Source: Deltaproteobacteria bacterium (lineage in GTDB: Bacteria; Desulfobacterota; Dissulfuribacteria; Dissulfuribacterales; UBA3076). Taken from it: a stretch of DNA of 8,818 nt. The notes under the pieces are model-generated. The model did not search any database. It saw only the letters and a program-made list of their open reading frames with translations, and was not told the DNA's origin. A program made the translations under genes and the position numbers. The stretch lies in NCBI GenBank assembly GCA_013138705.1, contig WTCF01000008.1, forward strand, positions 1 to 8,818, given 5' to 3'. Shown in pieces: positions 1 to 5,117 of this stretch. Positions within the stretch are counted from its first letter, which is position 1. Each line of letters begins with the position of its first letter.

Positions 1-110
1 CCGCCCTTGGTCTTGTCTTTTTCAATGACAAAGTCGTAGGGGCGCTTCCCTCTTTCCTTGGCAATAATAACCCATCGGCCTATGATTGTATCCCTGCGTA
101 GTTCGGGCAT
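1..110 (-). CDS. galT: GalT-family hexose-1-phosphate nucleotidylyltransferase, N-terminal part only
   Basis: Only the first 36 codons lie in the window; the gene continues past the left edge. The visible N-terminus starts [17 protein letters not shown] and continues with [10 protein letters not shown]. This matches the conserved opening of the GalT family (xELRxDPxxGRWVIIAxxRxKRP). Family enzymes move a nucleotidyl group between hexose 1-phosphates, classically UDP-glucose plus galactose 1-phosphate in the Leloir pathway. The zinc-binding residues and the catalytic HPH histidine would lie outside the window, so substrate and intactness cannot be judged. A related branch acts as ADP-glucose phosphorylase, which would also fit a glucan-degrading neighbour. 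The start ATG is 11 nt after the GH57 stop. Its Shine-Dalgarno GAGGG (119-123) overlaps that stop codon (TGAGGG), so the two genes are probably translationally coupled. Last gene of the leftward operon visible here. Confidence 0.85.
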   Translation of the reverse strand, partial: MPELRRDTIIGRWVIIAKERGKRPYDFVIEKDKTKG

Positions 111-121
111 TTGGTAATCCC

Positions 122-2290
122 TCAAACTAGCCAGAGCCTACGTTCAAAGTCTTCATCAGGTGCGTGGAGCACTATATAGCCCTCCCGAGGCCATCTATCT
201 CTCACTAATTTATTTTTTATTGTTTCAATATAAAAGGTTAATTCATCTTTGGGGTTGGAGTCCAGAAGTGCAAAAGGTATTGCCACCTCTGCCAACTCAT
301 TTACAGCGCACTTTATACCTGTTTCACGGGAAACAAGGGCCTTTCCATTTTTGAAAATCCTGATTTTTTCATTAAGGGGGTCTATAAACCGGCTGGTGAT
401 CAATTCGATAGTTATTATAGCCTTAGATGAGATGTTTATCCTGAGGCCGAGATCCGGCTCCCAGGCATCAAAGCTCCCCTCTTTGGGATCTATCCTCAGA
501 TAAAGCGATTCAAGATCAAAGCCATAGGCAATCTCAGCCAGCGAACTCGCCCCGGAATGCATGGCCTCCCCCTGGCTTCCCAAGGTTAGTGATCCTGCAC
601 CTCTCCACTCCCAATAACAGCTCAGACGTCCATCAATTTGTGGGTGTATAAAACACGTTGGTTCGGTAGTAGGTGTTGCTGGTCTTGGAGTTCTGATCGG
701 ACTTAGCAGTTCATCAGGAACTGTCATATTAAGGCTATTATAGACCTTTTTGAGATGAGTCCGGAAGAGGTGGTCAAATCCATAGGCATAATCAGTCTCA
801 AATTGGTCTCCATACCACCAGAACCAGTCACTGCCTTCAGCAGCATAAATAGATTCCATGGCCACATTCACGGCATCTTCAGTTATGCCTTCCTGTTTTC
901 TGGCATTGTCGACGGCCCTTCTTGCACGACCAAGGGTTTCCCATGCCCGGTTTTCGTCCTTCCCACCGATCCAGATGCCGAAATCATGGTTTATCCAAGA
1001 GCCTGTATATAGCCCCGGCAAGGTGCATGTCGGCGGATGGTCTTCCAGATACTGACCAATGGTCACAAGTTCAAGCATTGGTTCTTTGATAATTGCATCA
1101 TATAGGCCTGTCAAAAAGGATTCACCGCCGTCCCGGTAATACTCCCAGGGATTTTCTCCATCCAGAATTATAGCAACAAAAGGGGAACGGTCCATTCCGT
1201 GAAGGCCGTTACAGATTTTCTTTAGCCTGGAGACAAAATCAGTGATTGCAGCCTGAGGATGGTTTTTTTGATAAACAAAACCTATTAGATCTGAAAGCTT
1301 ATGGTGCCGAAAGACCATGTCTGTGCGGCAGCCATTTATTTCTACTCTGTAAGGCTGAAAAAGACTCTGATGTTCGATTTTCTCAAGTGAATTGTATAGG
1401 ATGGCTTCGTCTGTTGCCGTCCAGGAAAACCCGGCTTCTTCAATAAAAGGAATAAGCTCAGGGGCAACTGAGCCCTCTGATGGCCAGAGTCCTACAGGGG
1501 TCTTTCCTAAAACATCCTTACAATAGCGCCTGCATTTATCCAGTTGTGTTCCGGCGTCTTCCGGGTAAGTAAATCGCAAAGGGAGTCTGGCCTCCGGCCT
1601 TGGCCTTTTTCCGAAATCCGTATCAATAAGCAGTGGGAGAATAGGATGATAGAATGGGCTGGTACTGATTTCTATTTGTCCTTCGATCCATTTTGAACTA
1701 TAGCGAGAAATGAGTCCTTTCATGAGTTCAAGATGGAAGTCCAGGAGATCCATCTTTTCTTCTTCGCTGAACAACTGTCCTTTTCGAAAAAGAGAACTTA
1801 TCAAAGGGTGATTTCTTGAGGAAAAGCCGATCCAGGCGAGATTAAACCAGACCTGAAGGTCTAAATAGTCCTGAGTTGAGAATTTCTTTCTCACTTGGGA
1901 GGTATAAGATGGACCAAAGTCCCTTCCTCGCAACTCCAGCAGTTGCAGGTACCTCTTATGGGGTTCTATCATAGTGGGCCATTGGCAGCTAAAAAAATGT
2001 GTCAGGATAAACTCCTGGTCTGAAGAGGAAAGCTCGATGGCAGGACGACGGCTCAATTCCAGGAAGTCGTCGGTTTTGCCCTGTATATAAGACTGGATTT
2101 GGAGAAGAAGGGATGGAACAAGGTTAAAAGTTACCTTTGCCTCAGGCCGGGAGTCCAGACACGCTATCATGTCAGAGTAAGCCTTGACGGCATGGAGCCT
2201 GACCCAGGGCATCGCAAAGCGATCCCTTGTCGGGTCAAGGTACAGAGGTTGATGCATATGCCAAAGGAAGGCAATATTTAACTGCAGCAT
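122..2290 (-). CDS. Glycoside hydrolase family 57 (alpha-amylase/amylopullulanase-like), 722 aa
   Basis: Probable retaining alpha-glucan hydrolase or transferase of family GH57. The conserved landmarks are in order: HMHQP at residues 11-15 (family region 1), a [16 protein letters not shown] segment near 204-219 (region 2), GLWPSEGSV at 267-275 with E272 in the place of the catalytic nucleophile, and [11 protein letters not shown] at 375-385 with D377 as likely acid/base. An aromatic [10 protein letters not shown] segment lies at 487-496. Residues from about 540 to 722 follow a proline/threonine-rich linker and look like a separate beta-rich C-terminal domain; its role is not known to me. No signal peptide is seen, so the enzyme is probably cytoplasmic and acts on storage glucan or maltodextrin. 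The start ATG directly abuts the dksA stop (TAAATG), and the Shine-Dalgarno (AAAGGCC) is weak, so translation may depend on coupling. The galT neighbour supports a role in carbohydrate use. Exact specificity (amylase, pullulanase, glucanotransferase or galactosidase) cannot be told from sequence alone. Confidence 0.9.
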   Translation of the reverse strand: MLQLNIAFLWHMHQPLYLDPTRDRFAMPWVRLHAVKAYSDMIACLDSRPEAKVTFNLVPSLLLQIQSYIQGKTDDFLELSRRPAIELSSSDQEFILTHFFSCQWPTMIEPHKRYLQLLELRGRDFGPSYTSQVRKKFSTQDYLDLQVWFNLAWIGFSSRNHPLISSLFRKGQLFSEEEKMDLLDFHLELMKGLISRYSSKWIEGQIEISTSPFYHPILPLLIDTDFGKRPRPEARLPLRFTYPEDAGTQLDKCRRYCKDVLGKTPVGLWPSEGSVAPELIPFIEEAGFSWTATDEAILYNSLEKIEHQSLFQPYRVEINGCRTDMVFRHHKLSDLIGFVYQKNHPQAAITDFVSRLKKICNGLHGMDRSPFVAIILDGENPWEYYRDGGESFLTGLYDAIIKEPMLELVTIGQYLEDHPPTCTLPGLYTGSWINHDFGIWIGGKDENRAWETLGRARRAVDNARKQEGITEDAVNVAMESIYAAEGSDWFWWYGDQFETDYAYGFDHLFRTHLKKVYNSLNMTVPDELLSPIRTPRPATPTTEPTCFIHPQIDGRLSCYWEWRGAGSLTLGSQGEAMHSGASSLAEIAYGFDLESLYLRIDPKEGSFDAWEPDLGLRINISSKAIITIELITSRFIDPLNEKIRIFKNGKALVSRETGIKCAVNELAEVAIPFALLDSNPKDELTFYIETIKNKLVRDRWPREGYIVLHAPDEDFERRLWLV

Positions 2291-2653
2291 TTATAGGCCT
2301 TTGGCCTTTTCCTCCCTCTCCTGTTTGGACTTGCACTCAATGCAACGGGTTGTGACAGGTCTGGCCGTCAGCCGTTTAGCCCCTATTTCTTCACCACAAT
2401 CTTCGCAGATGCCATAAGTCCCTTCTTCGATCCTTTCTAAGGCCTTATTGATCTTTTTTATGAGCTTTCTCTCCCTATCTCTGATACGTAGCTCAAAACT
2501 ACGATCAGATTCTACGGACGCCCGATCTGTTGGGTCAGGAAAGTGGTCGTTCATGTCAGTCATCTCTTCCAGGGTCTTGTCCGCTTCCCCTAAAAGATCA
2601 TCGAGTTTTTTCTGGAGTAGGCTGCGAAAATATTCCAGTTGGGCCTGTTCCAT
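2291..2653 (-). CDS. dksA: RNA polymerase-binding transcription factor DksA (short form, 120 aa)
   Basis: DksA inserts a coiled coil into the RNA polymerase secondary channel and, with ppGpp, retunes promoters in the stringent response. The protein is very close in pattern to classical Dks[11 protein letters not shown] at 37-46 carries the two coiled-coil tip aspartates (D40 and D43, equivalent to D71 and D74 of the E. coli protein). It is followed by a charged helix with [11 protein letters not shown] and a four-cysteine zinc finger, C83-x2-C86-x17-C104-x2-C107. It lacks about 30 N-terminal residues compared with the 151-residue E. coli protein, which I believe is common in deltaproteobacterial DksA. 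The start is well supported: Shine-Dalgarno AGGAG (2663-2667) lies 9 nt upstream, inside the last codons of moaC. Only 4 nt separate it from moaC, and GH57 follows with no gap. The tip aspartates argue against a TraR-like or non-functional paralogue. Confidence 0.93.
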   Translation of the reverse strand: MEQAQLEYFRSLLQKKLDDLLGEADKTLEEMTDMNDHFPDPTDRASVESDRSFELRIRDRERKLIKKINKALERIEEGTYGICEDCGEEIGAKRLTARPVTTRCIECKSKQEREEKAKGL

Positions 2654-2657
2654 GCTA

Positions 2658-3152
2658 CTATTCTCCTAAGAACTTTCTTTTCCAGGTTCCGCTTTTTCCA
2701 CCGGATTTATAATCCAATTGCACTTTTTCAATAGTTATATTTTTCTCTGCTGACTTGCACATATCGTAAATGGTCAGAGCAGCAACCGAAACTGCGGTTA
2801 GGGCCTCCATTTCTACGCCGGTTGCGCCTTTTGCCTTTGCTCGTGCCAAAATTTCTATGGCATTTTTTTCAGGGTTTGGAATGAAGTCAATCTCTACTTG
2901 TTGCAAAGTTAAAGGATGACAAAGAGGAATCAAGGTTTCCACTTTTTTGGCAGCCATGATCCCAGCTATCCTGGCTACAGCCAGAACATCACCTTTTGAG
3001 GTTTTGCTGTCAATAAGAAGTTTAAAGGCATCAGGTCCTATTATTACCCGTCCTGAAGCAACCGCTTCTCTTTGGGTCATAGGTTTTGGGCTTACGTCCA
3101 CCATGTGGGCCCGGCCCTTCTTGTTCAGATGAGAAAAGGAATCCTTGCTCAA
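2658..3152 (-). CDS. moaC: Cyclic pyranopterin monophosphate synthase MoaC, TTG start, 164 aa
   Basis: MoaC converts the MoaA product (3',8-cyclo-7,8-dihydro-GTP) to cyclic pyranopterin monophosphate, the second half of the first step of molybdenum cofactor synthesis, in the cytoplasm. Family motifs are all present: AHMVDVS at 15-21, [18 protein letters not shown] at 53-70, LIPLCHPL at 74-81, [19 protein letters not shown] at 112-130 and KSGGKSGTW at 149-157. K53, D130 and K133 match the catalytic K51, D128 and K131 of the E. coli enzyme. Length is normal (E. coli 161 aa). The start is a TTG in a TTGA overlap with the dnaJ stop. It has Shine-Dalgarno AGGAG (3161-3165) 8 nt upstream, and the family's usual N-terminal SHLNxxGxAHMVDVS needs this start and not the ATG at residue 17. 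No other moa, moe or mog gene is in the window. Confidence 0.93.
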   Translation of the reverse strand: MSKDSFSHLNKKGRAHMVDVSPKPMTQREAVASGRVIIGPDAFKLLIDSKTSKGDVLAVARIAGIMAAKKVETLIPLCHPLTLQQVEIDFIPNPEKNAIEILARAKAKGATGVEMEALTAVSVAALTIYDMCKSAEKNITIEKVQLDYKSGGKSGTWKRKFLGE

Positions 3153-4288
3153 GACATCCTCTCCTGCCCGGAGTGCCCATGTGCTTCGGATCGTTTAAAC
3201 AGTTTACGAAAGAAGCCCCCTTCTTTTTTTTCTTTTTCGATATCAGCGAATTCCTGAAGCAGGGCACATTGGCGTTCTGTTAACTTGGTAGGTGTTACAA
3301 CAGCAACTTCAACTATCTGATCCCCGGCTCCAAATCCTCTAATATCAGGAATGCCAAGTCCTTTCAGCCTGAAGTGTTCTCCTGTCTGGGTCCCTGCTGG
3401 AATTTTTAAGTTGCGGGGTCCATCCAGTGTGGATACTTCAATTTCGTCTCCCATGGCCGCCTGGACAATAGAAATAGGAAGGCGAAAATATATGTCATTG
3501 CCATGACGTTCGAAAAGGTGGTGGGGTTTTACGTGGATTACTATGTAGAGGTCCCCCCTGGGCCCATCCCTGAGACCGGCCTCACCCTCCCTCCTGAGGC
3601 GCAATCTTGAGCCTGTATCTACACCTGCAGGAATACGTACCCTTACCTTATGTCGTTCTCGGATTCTGCCTTTACCTTGGCAGGTTTTGCAGGGGTTTGT
3701 GATAATCGTTCCGGTTCCGGAACAGTGTGGACAAGTAGAGGAGATCCTGAAGAAGCCTTCTGACCTTATTATTTGGCCTCTTCCCTGGCAAGTAGGACAG
3801 GTAGCAGGATGGCTCCCGGAGGCCATACCTGTTCCTTTGCAGATGGAACAGGACTCAAGGCGAACTATCTCGATTTCAGTCTCCGTACCCCTGGCAGCAT
3901 CTTCAAAGGAAACCTCAAGGTTGTATCTCAGATCCGCACCTGCCTCCGGCCCCATGGATGCGCCATGTCTTCTGTGAGTAGCAGAGAAACCAAACAGGTC
4001 TTCAAACAGGTCGCCAAAGTTACTAAATATGTCTTGTGGTCCGGAAAAACCTCTGAAGCCTGTCCCGGCTATTCCTTCGTGACCGTAAAGATCATAGGTC
4101 TGCCTTTTATGAGGATCTCTGAGCACTTCATAGGCCTCTGCCGCCTCCTTGAAGTGTTCCTCTGCGTCTTTATCACCCTGATTTTTATCAGGGTGATATT
4201 TTAAAGCCAGCTTCCGGTAGGCTTTTTTTAGTTCTTCAGATGAGCAGTCTCGGGAGACCCCCAAAATTTCGTAGTAGTCTCTTTTCAT
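3149..4288 (-). CDS. dnaJ: Chaperone protein DnaJ (Hsp40), type I, 379 aa
   Basis: Co-chaperone that delivers unfolded clients to DnaK and stimulates its ATPase. Complete type I architecture: J domain at about 4-70 with HPD at 32-34, a Gly/Phe-rich stretch at about 75-105, then the zinc-binding region with four CxxCxGxG motifs starting at C147, C164, C186 and C200. The two C-terminal peptide-binding beta domains run from about 215 to 330. Length is typical (E. coli 376 aa). Residues after about 335 form a charged, lysine/glutamate-rich tail that includes a [15 protein letters not shown] segment, which could be lineage-specific. The start ATG is 25 nt downstream of rpoZ, with only a weak Shine-Dalgarno (TTAGG). 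No dnaK or grpE is present, and sitting between rpoZ and moaC is unlike the usual dnaK-dnaJ pair. This may therefore be a second DnaJ, but the rest of the genome is needed to say. The HPD codons form a perfect hairpin (4171-4198). Confidence 0.95.
   Translation of the reverse strand: MKRDYYEILGVSRDCSSEELKKAYRKLALKYHPDKNQGDKDAEEHFKEAAEAYEVLRDPHKRQTYDLYGHEGIAGTGFRGFSGPQDIFSNFGDLFEDLFGFSATHRRHGASMGPEAGADLRYNLEVSFEDAARGTETEIEIVRLESCSICKGTGMASGSHPATCPTCQGRGQIIRSEGFFRISSTCPHCSGTGTIITNPCKTCQGKGRIRERHKVRVRIPAGVDTGSRLRLRREGEAGLRDGPRGDLYIVIHVKPHHLFERHGNDIYFRLPISIVQAAMGDEIEVSTLDGPRNLKIPAGTQTGEHFRLKGLGIPDIRGFGAGDQIVEVAVVTPTKLTERQCALLQEFADIEKEKKEGGFFRKLFKRSEAHGHSGQERMS
3161..3165 (-). promoter_or_regulatory. 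Ribosome binding site for the TTG start of moaC
   Basis: AGGAG on the minus strand, 8 nt before the TTG at 3152 and inside the last codons of dnaJ. Together with the TTGA stop/start overlap it supports TTG initiation and coupled translation of dnaJ and moaC. Confidence 0.75.
4171..4198. other. Perfect 12-bp inverted repeat inside dnaJ (HPD codons)
   Basis: TATCACCCTGAT (4171-4182) and its exact reverse complement ATCAGGGTGATA (4187-4198) are separated by a 4-nt TTTT. In dnaJ mRNA the loop is AAAA and the stem covers the codons for YHPD-KN-QGD, about 30 codons after the start. On the plus strand the stem is followed by TTTTA, so it resembles a weak intrinsic terminator for antisense transcripts. 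The structure may simply follow from the protein sequence, because HPD and QGD codons are partly complementary. Presence of the repeat is certain; function is unknown. Confidence 0.6.
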
Positions 4289-4313
4289 TGATAATGCCTA
4301 AGAGCGATTTTTT

Positions 4314-4577
4314 TCAACCTTCTGCCTGATTGGTATCTATCTGTAATGCTTGGACAATTCGTTGCTCTTCTGCCTCTCGGGCCAATTCTTCCAGATTTTC
4401 AAATTTTACTTTGTCTTGGGCAATTTCTCTCAATGCCTGGACTATTTCTCTGTTTTTGCATTTGACCAGGGGCTGGGCGCCCTTGCGCAATTGCTTTACT
4501 CTCTCGATCGCAAGGTGTACTAATGCAAAACGGTTAGGCAAATTTTCCAGGCAGTCTTCTATTGTTATTCTCGCCAT
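4314..4577 (-). CDS. rpoZ: DNA-directed RNA polymerase omega subunit, 87 aa
   Basis: Omega binds the beta-prime subunit, helps RNA polymerase assembly and contributes to ppGpp site 1. The protein begins MARITIEDCLE and continues with NRFALVHLAIERVKQLRKGA and NREIVQALREIAQDKV, the signature pattern of the family (MARxTVEDCLxxxxNRFxLVxxAxxRxxQL, then NKxxVxALREIAxGKV). The reading frame is open to an ATG at 4607, which would add ten residues, but I reject that start. The ATG at 4577 has a Shine-Dalgarno GGAG (4586-4589) at 8 nt, and it puts the MAR tripeptide, which contacts ppGpp in E. coli omega, at the true N-terminus. Length is close to E. coli (91 aa). The C-terminus after about residue 60 is acidic and less conserved, as usual. 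This is the first gene of the leftward operon; dnaJ follows after 25 nt. Confidence 0.95.
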   Translation of the reverse strand: MARITIEDCLENLPNRFALVHLAIERVKQLRKGAQPLVKCKNREIVQALREIAQDKVKFENLEELAREAEEQRIVQALQIDTNQAEG

Positions 4578-4585
4578 TGTATATT

Positions 4586-4589
4586 CTCC
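4586..4589 (-). promoter_or_regulatory. Ribosome binding site that sets the rpoZ start
   Basis: GGAG on the minus strand, 8 nt upstream of the ATG at 4577. The alternative in-frame ATG at 4607 has no comparable site. This decides for the 87-residue omega that starts with MAR. Confidence 0.8.
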
Positions 4590-4619
4590 AGTTAAAAAAT
4601 AGGGCATCCTTCATTCATC

Positions 4620-4784
4620 AGTTTACACTTCCTTTAAAAAAACATGCATTATCGAATTGAATGCCGATGTCGAAACTGGAAATTAGAAATTAGGTAACGC
4701 ATCTACATCTTTGTATTTTGTCCAATTTCCAATTTCCAATTTCAAGTTTCACTACCAAAATACACGATCAACAAAGTGTAAACT
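4620..4784. repeat. Palindromic element A with 11-bp terminal inverted repeats (MITE-like)
   Basis: Non-coding stretch of 165 bp bounded by a perfect inverted repeat, AGTTTACACTT at 4620-4630 and AAGTGTAAACT at 4774-4784. Inside it, 4672-4691 (GAAACTGGAAATTAGAAATT) pairs with 4731-4750 at 18 of 20 positions around a 39-nt loop. The right inner arm belongs to three tandem CCAATTT units (4722-4728, 4729-4735, 4736-4742). Nested inverted repeats and the absence of an ORF resemble a miniature inverted-repeat element or other dispersed intergenic palindrome. I see no clear target-site duplication at the ends. Alternatively the 11-bp repeats could be two operator sites between the divergent operons. 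Repeat geometry is read directly; the mobile-element reading is inference. Confidence 0.55.
4648..4675 (-). promoter_or_regulatory. Weak candidate promoter for the rpoZ operon
   Basis: On the minus strand, GATAAT (4648-4653, 5 of 6 to the -10 consensus) is preceded after 16 nt by TTTCGA (3 of 6 to the -35 consensus). It would start transcription roughly 65 nt upstream of rpoZ. It lies inside palindromic element A, so the element may supply the promoter. The -35 match is poor and confidence is low. Confidence 0.25.
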
Positions 4785-4788
4785 ACTT

Positions 4789-4817
4789 TTGACTTGTCGT
4801 GAAGTATGCCGAATACT
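4789..4817 (+). promoter_or_regulatory. Weak candidate sigma-70 promoter between the two palindromic elements
   Basis: TTGACT (4789-4794) and AATACT (4812-4817) with a 17-nt spacer on the plus strand. If active it would transcribe through element B toward the TPR gene. The -10 matches only 4 of 6, so this is a suggestion only. Confidence 0.25.
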
Positions 4818-4826
4818 GCACAATTT

Positions 4827-4985
4827 GTAACCGTTCACGGGATTACAACGCCCGTTTTACCGCAATCCACCGAACTGTAGGCGTTTACAGGGTGCTGCAG
4901 ATGCGAGGCGGAGGGTACGCAGACGTACTTCCTGTACTTCAAGTGCCCGACAACAAAGCAGATGCGGTGCCCTGTGAACGCTTAC
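4827..4985. repeat. Palindromic element B with nested and alternative inverted repeats
   Basis: GTAACCGTTCACGGG (4827-4841) is nearly the reverse complement of CCCTGTGAACGCTTAC (4970-4985), with one mismatch and one gap. An inner arm, GCGTTTACAGGGTGC (4881-4895), also pairs with 4967-4981 at 12 of 15 positions, so the right arm has two possible partners. GCAGATGCG occurs twice in direct orientation (4897-4905 and 4958-4966). A small hairpin, GTACG-CAGA-CGTAC (4915-4928), sits near the centre. No convincing gene lies here. The layout suggests a dispersed palindromic repeat or a folded non-coding element. From memory, not from any search, similar GCAGATGC-rich palindromes occur between genes in deltaproteobacteria. 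Confidence 0.5.
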
Positions 4986-5029
4986 CACAATTTATTTTGT
5001 GACAGACCATTAGAACAAGATTTAGTATT

Positions 5030-5059
5030 TTGCAAGTGCCTTTTAGAATATATTATTAT
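5030..5059 (+). promoter_or_regulatory. Candidate promoter for the TPR gene operon
   Basis: TTGCAA (5030-5035) and TATTAT (5054-5059) with an 18-nt spacer, in an AT-rich stretch that also contains an exact TATAAT at 5057-5062. It lies about 50-60 nt before the chosen ATG at 5118, a normal leader length. The precise -10 cannot be fixed because several overlapping hexamers fit. Confidence 0.4.
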
Positions 5060-5108
5060 AATATCAGTTTTAGTTGTCGCAATCCTTATTCAACATAGCT
5101 ATCATAAC

Positions 5109-5112
5109 AGGA
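5109..5112 (+). promoter_or_regulatory. Ribosome binding site that sets the TPR gene start
   Basis: AGGA 5 nt before the ATG at 5118. The far upstream in-frame ATG at 4962 lies within palindromic element B and has no such site, so 5118 is preferred. Confidence 0.65.
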
Positions 5113-5117
5113 CTAAT

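Noticed and set aside
3031..3267. 78-codon minus-strand ORF across the dnaJ/moaC junction
   Set aside because: It overlaps two well-supported genes in another frame, and its poly-lysine run comes from the A-rich end of dnaJ.
3773..4204. 143-codon plus-strand ORF opposite dnaJ
   Set aside because: Fully antisense to a complete dnaJ, with no domain or start signal; a shadow frame.
4578..4607. Ten-residue N-terminal extension of omega
   Set aside because: No ribosome binding site at that ATG; the internal start has GGAG at 8 nt and restores the conserved MAR N-terminus.
4722..4742. Three tandem CCAATTT units as a CRISPR-like or iteron array
   Set aside because: Units are 7 bp with no spacers and no cas or replication gene nearby; they are better seen as one arm of element A.
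4827..4985. Integron attC recombination site
   Set aside because: The nested inverted repeats are suggestive, but I do not see the core GTTRRRY/RYYYAAC boxes and there is no integron integrase or cassette nearby.
4799..5002. 67-codon plus-strand ORF in the intergenic region
   Set aside because: It lies over palindromic element B, has no ribosome binding site or recognisable domain, and its composition follows the repeat.
4962..5117. Upstream extension of the TPR gene (52 extra residues)
   Set aside because: The start lies within element B, has no Shine-Dalgarno, and the extension would bury a clear signal peptide that begins at the ATG at 5118.
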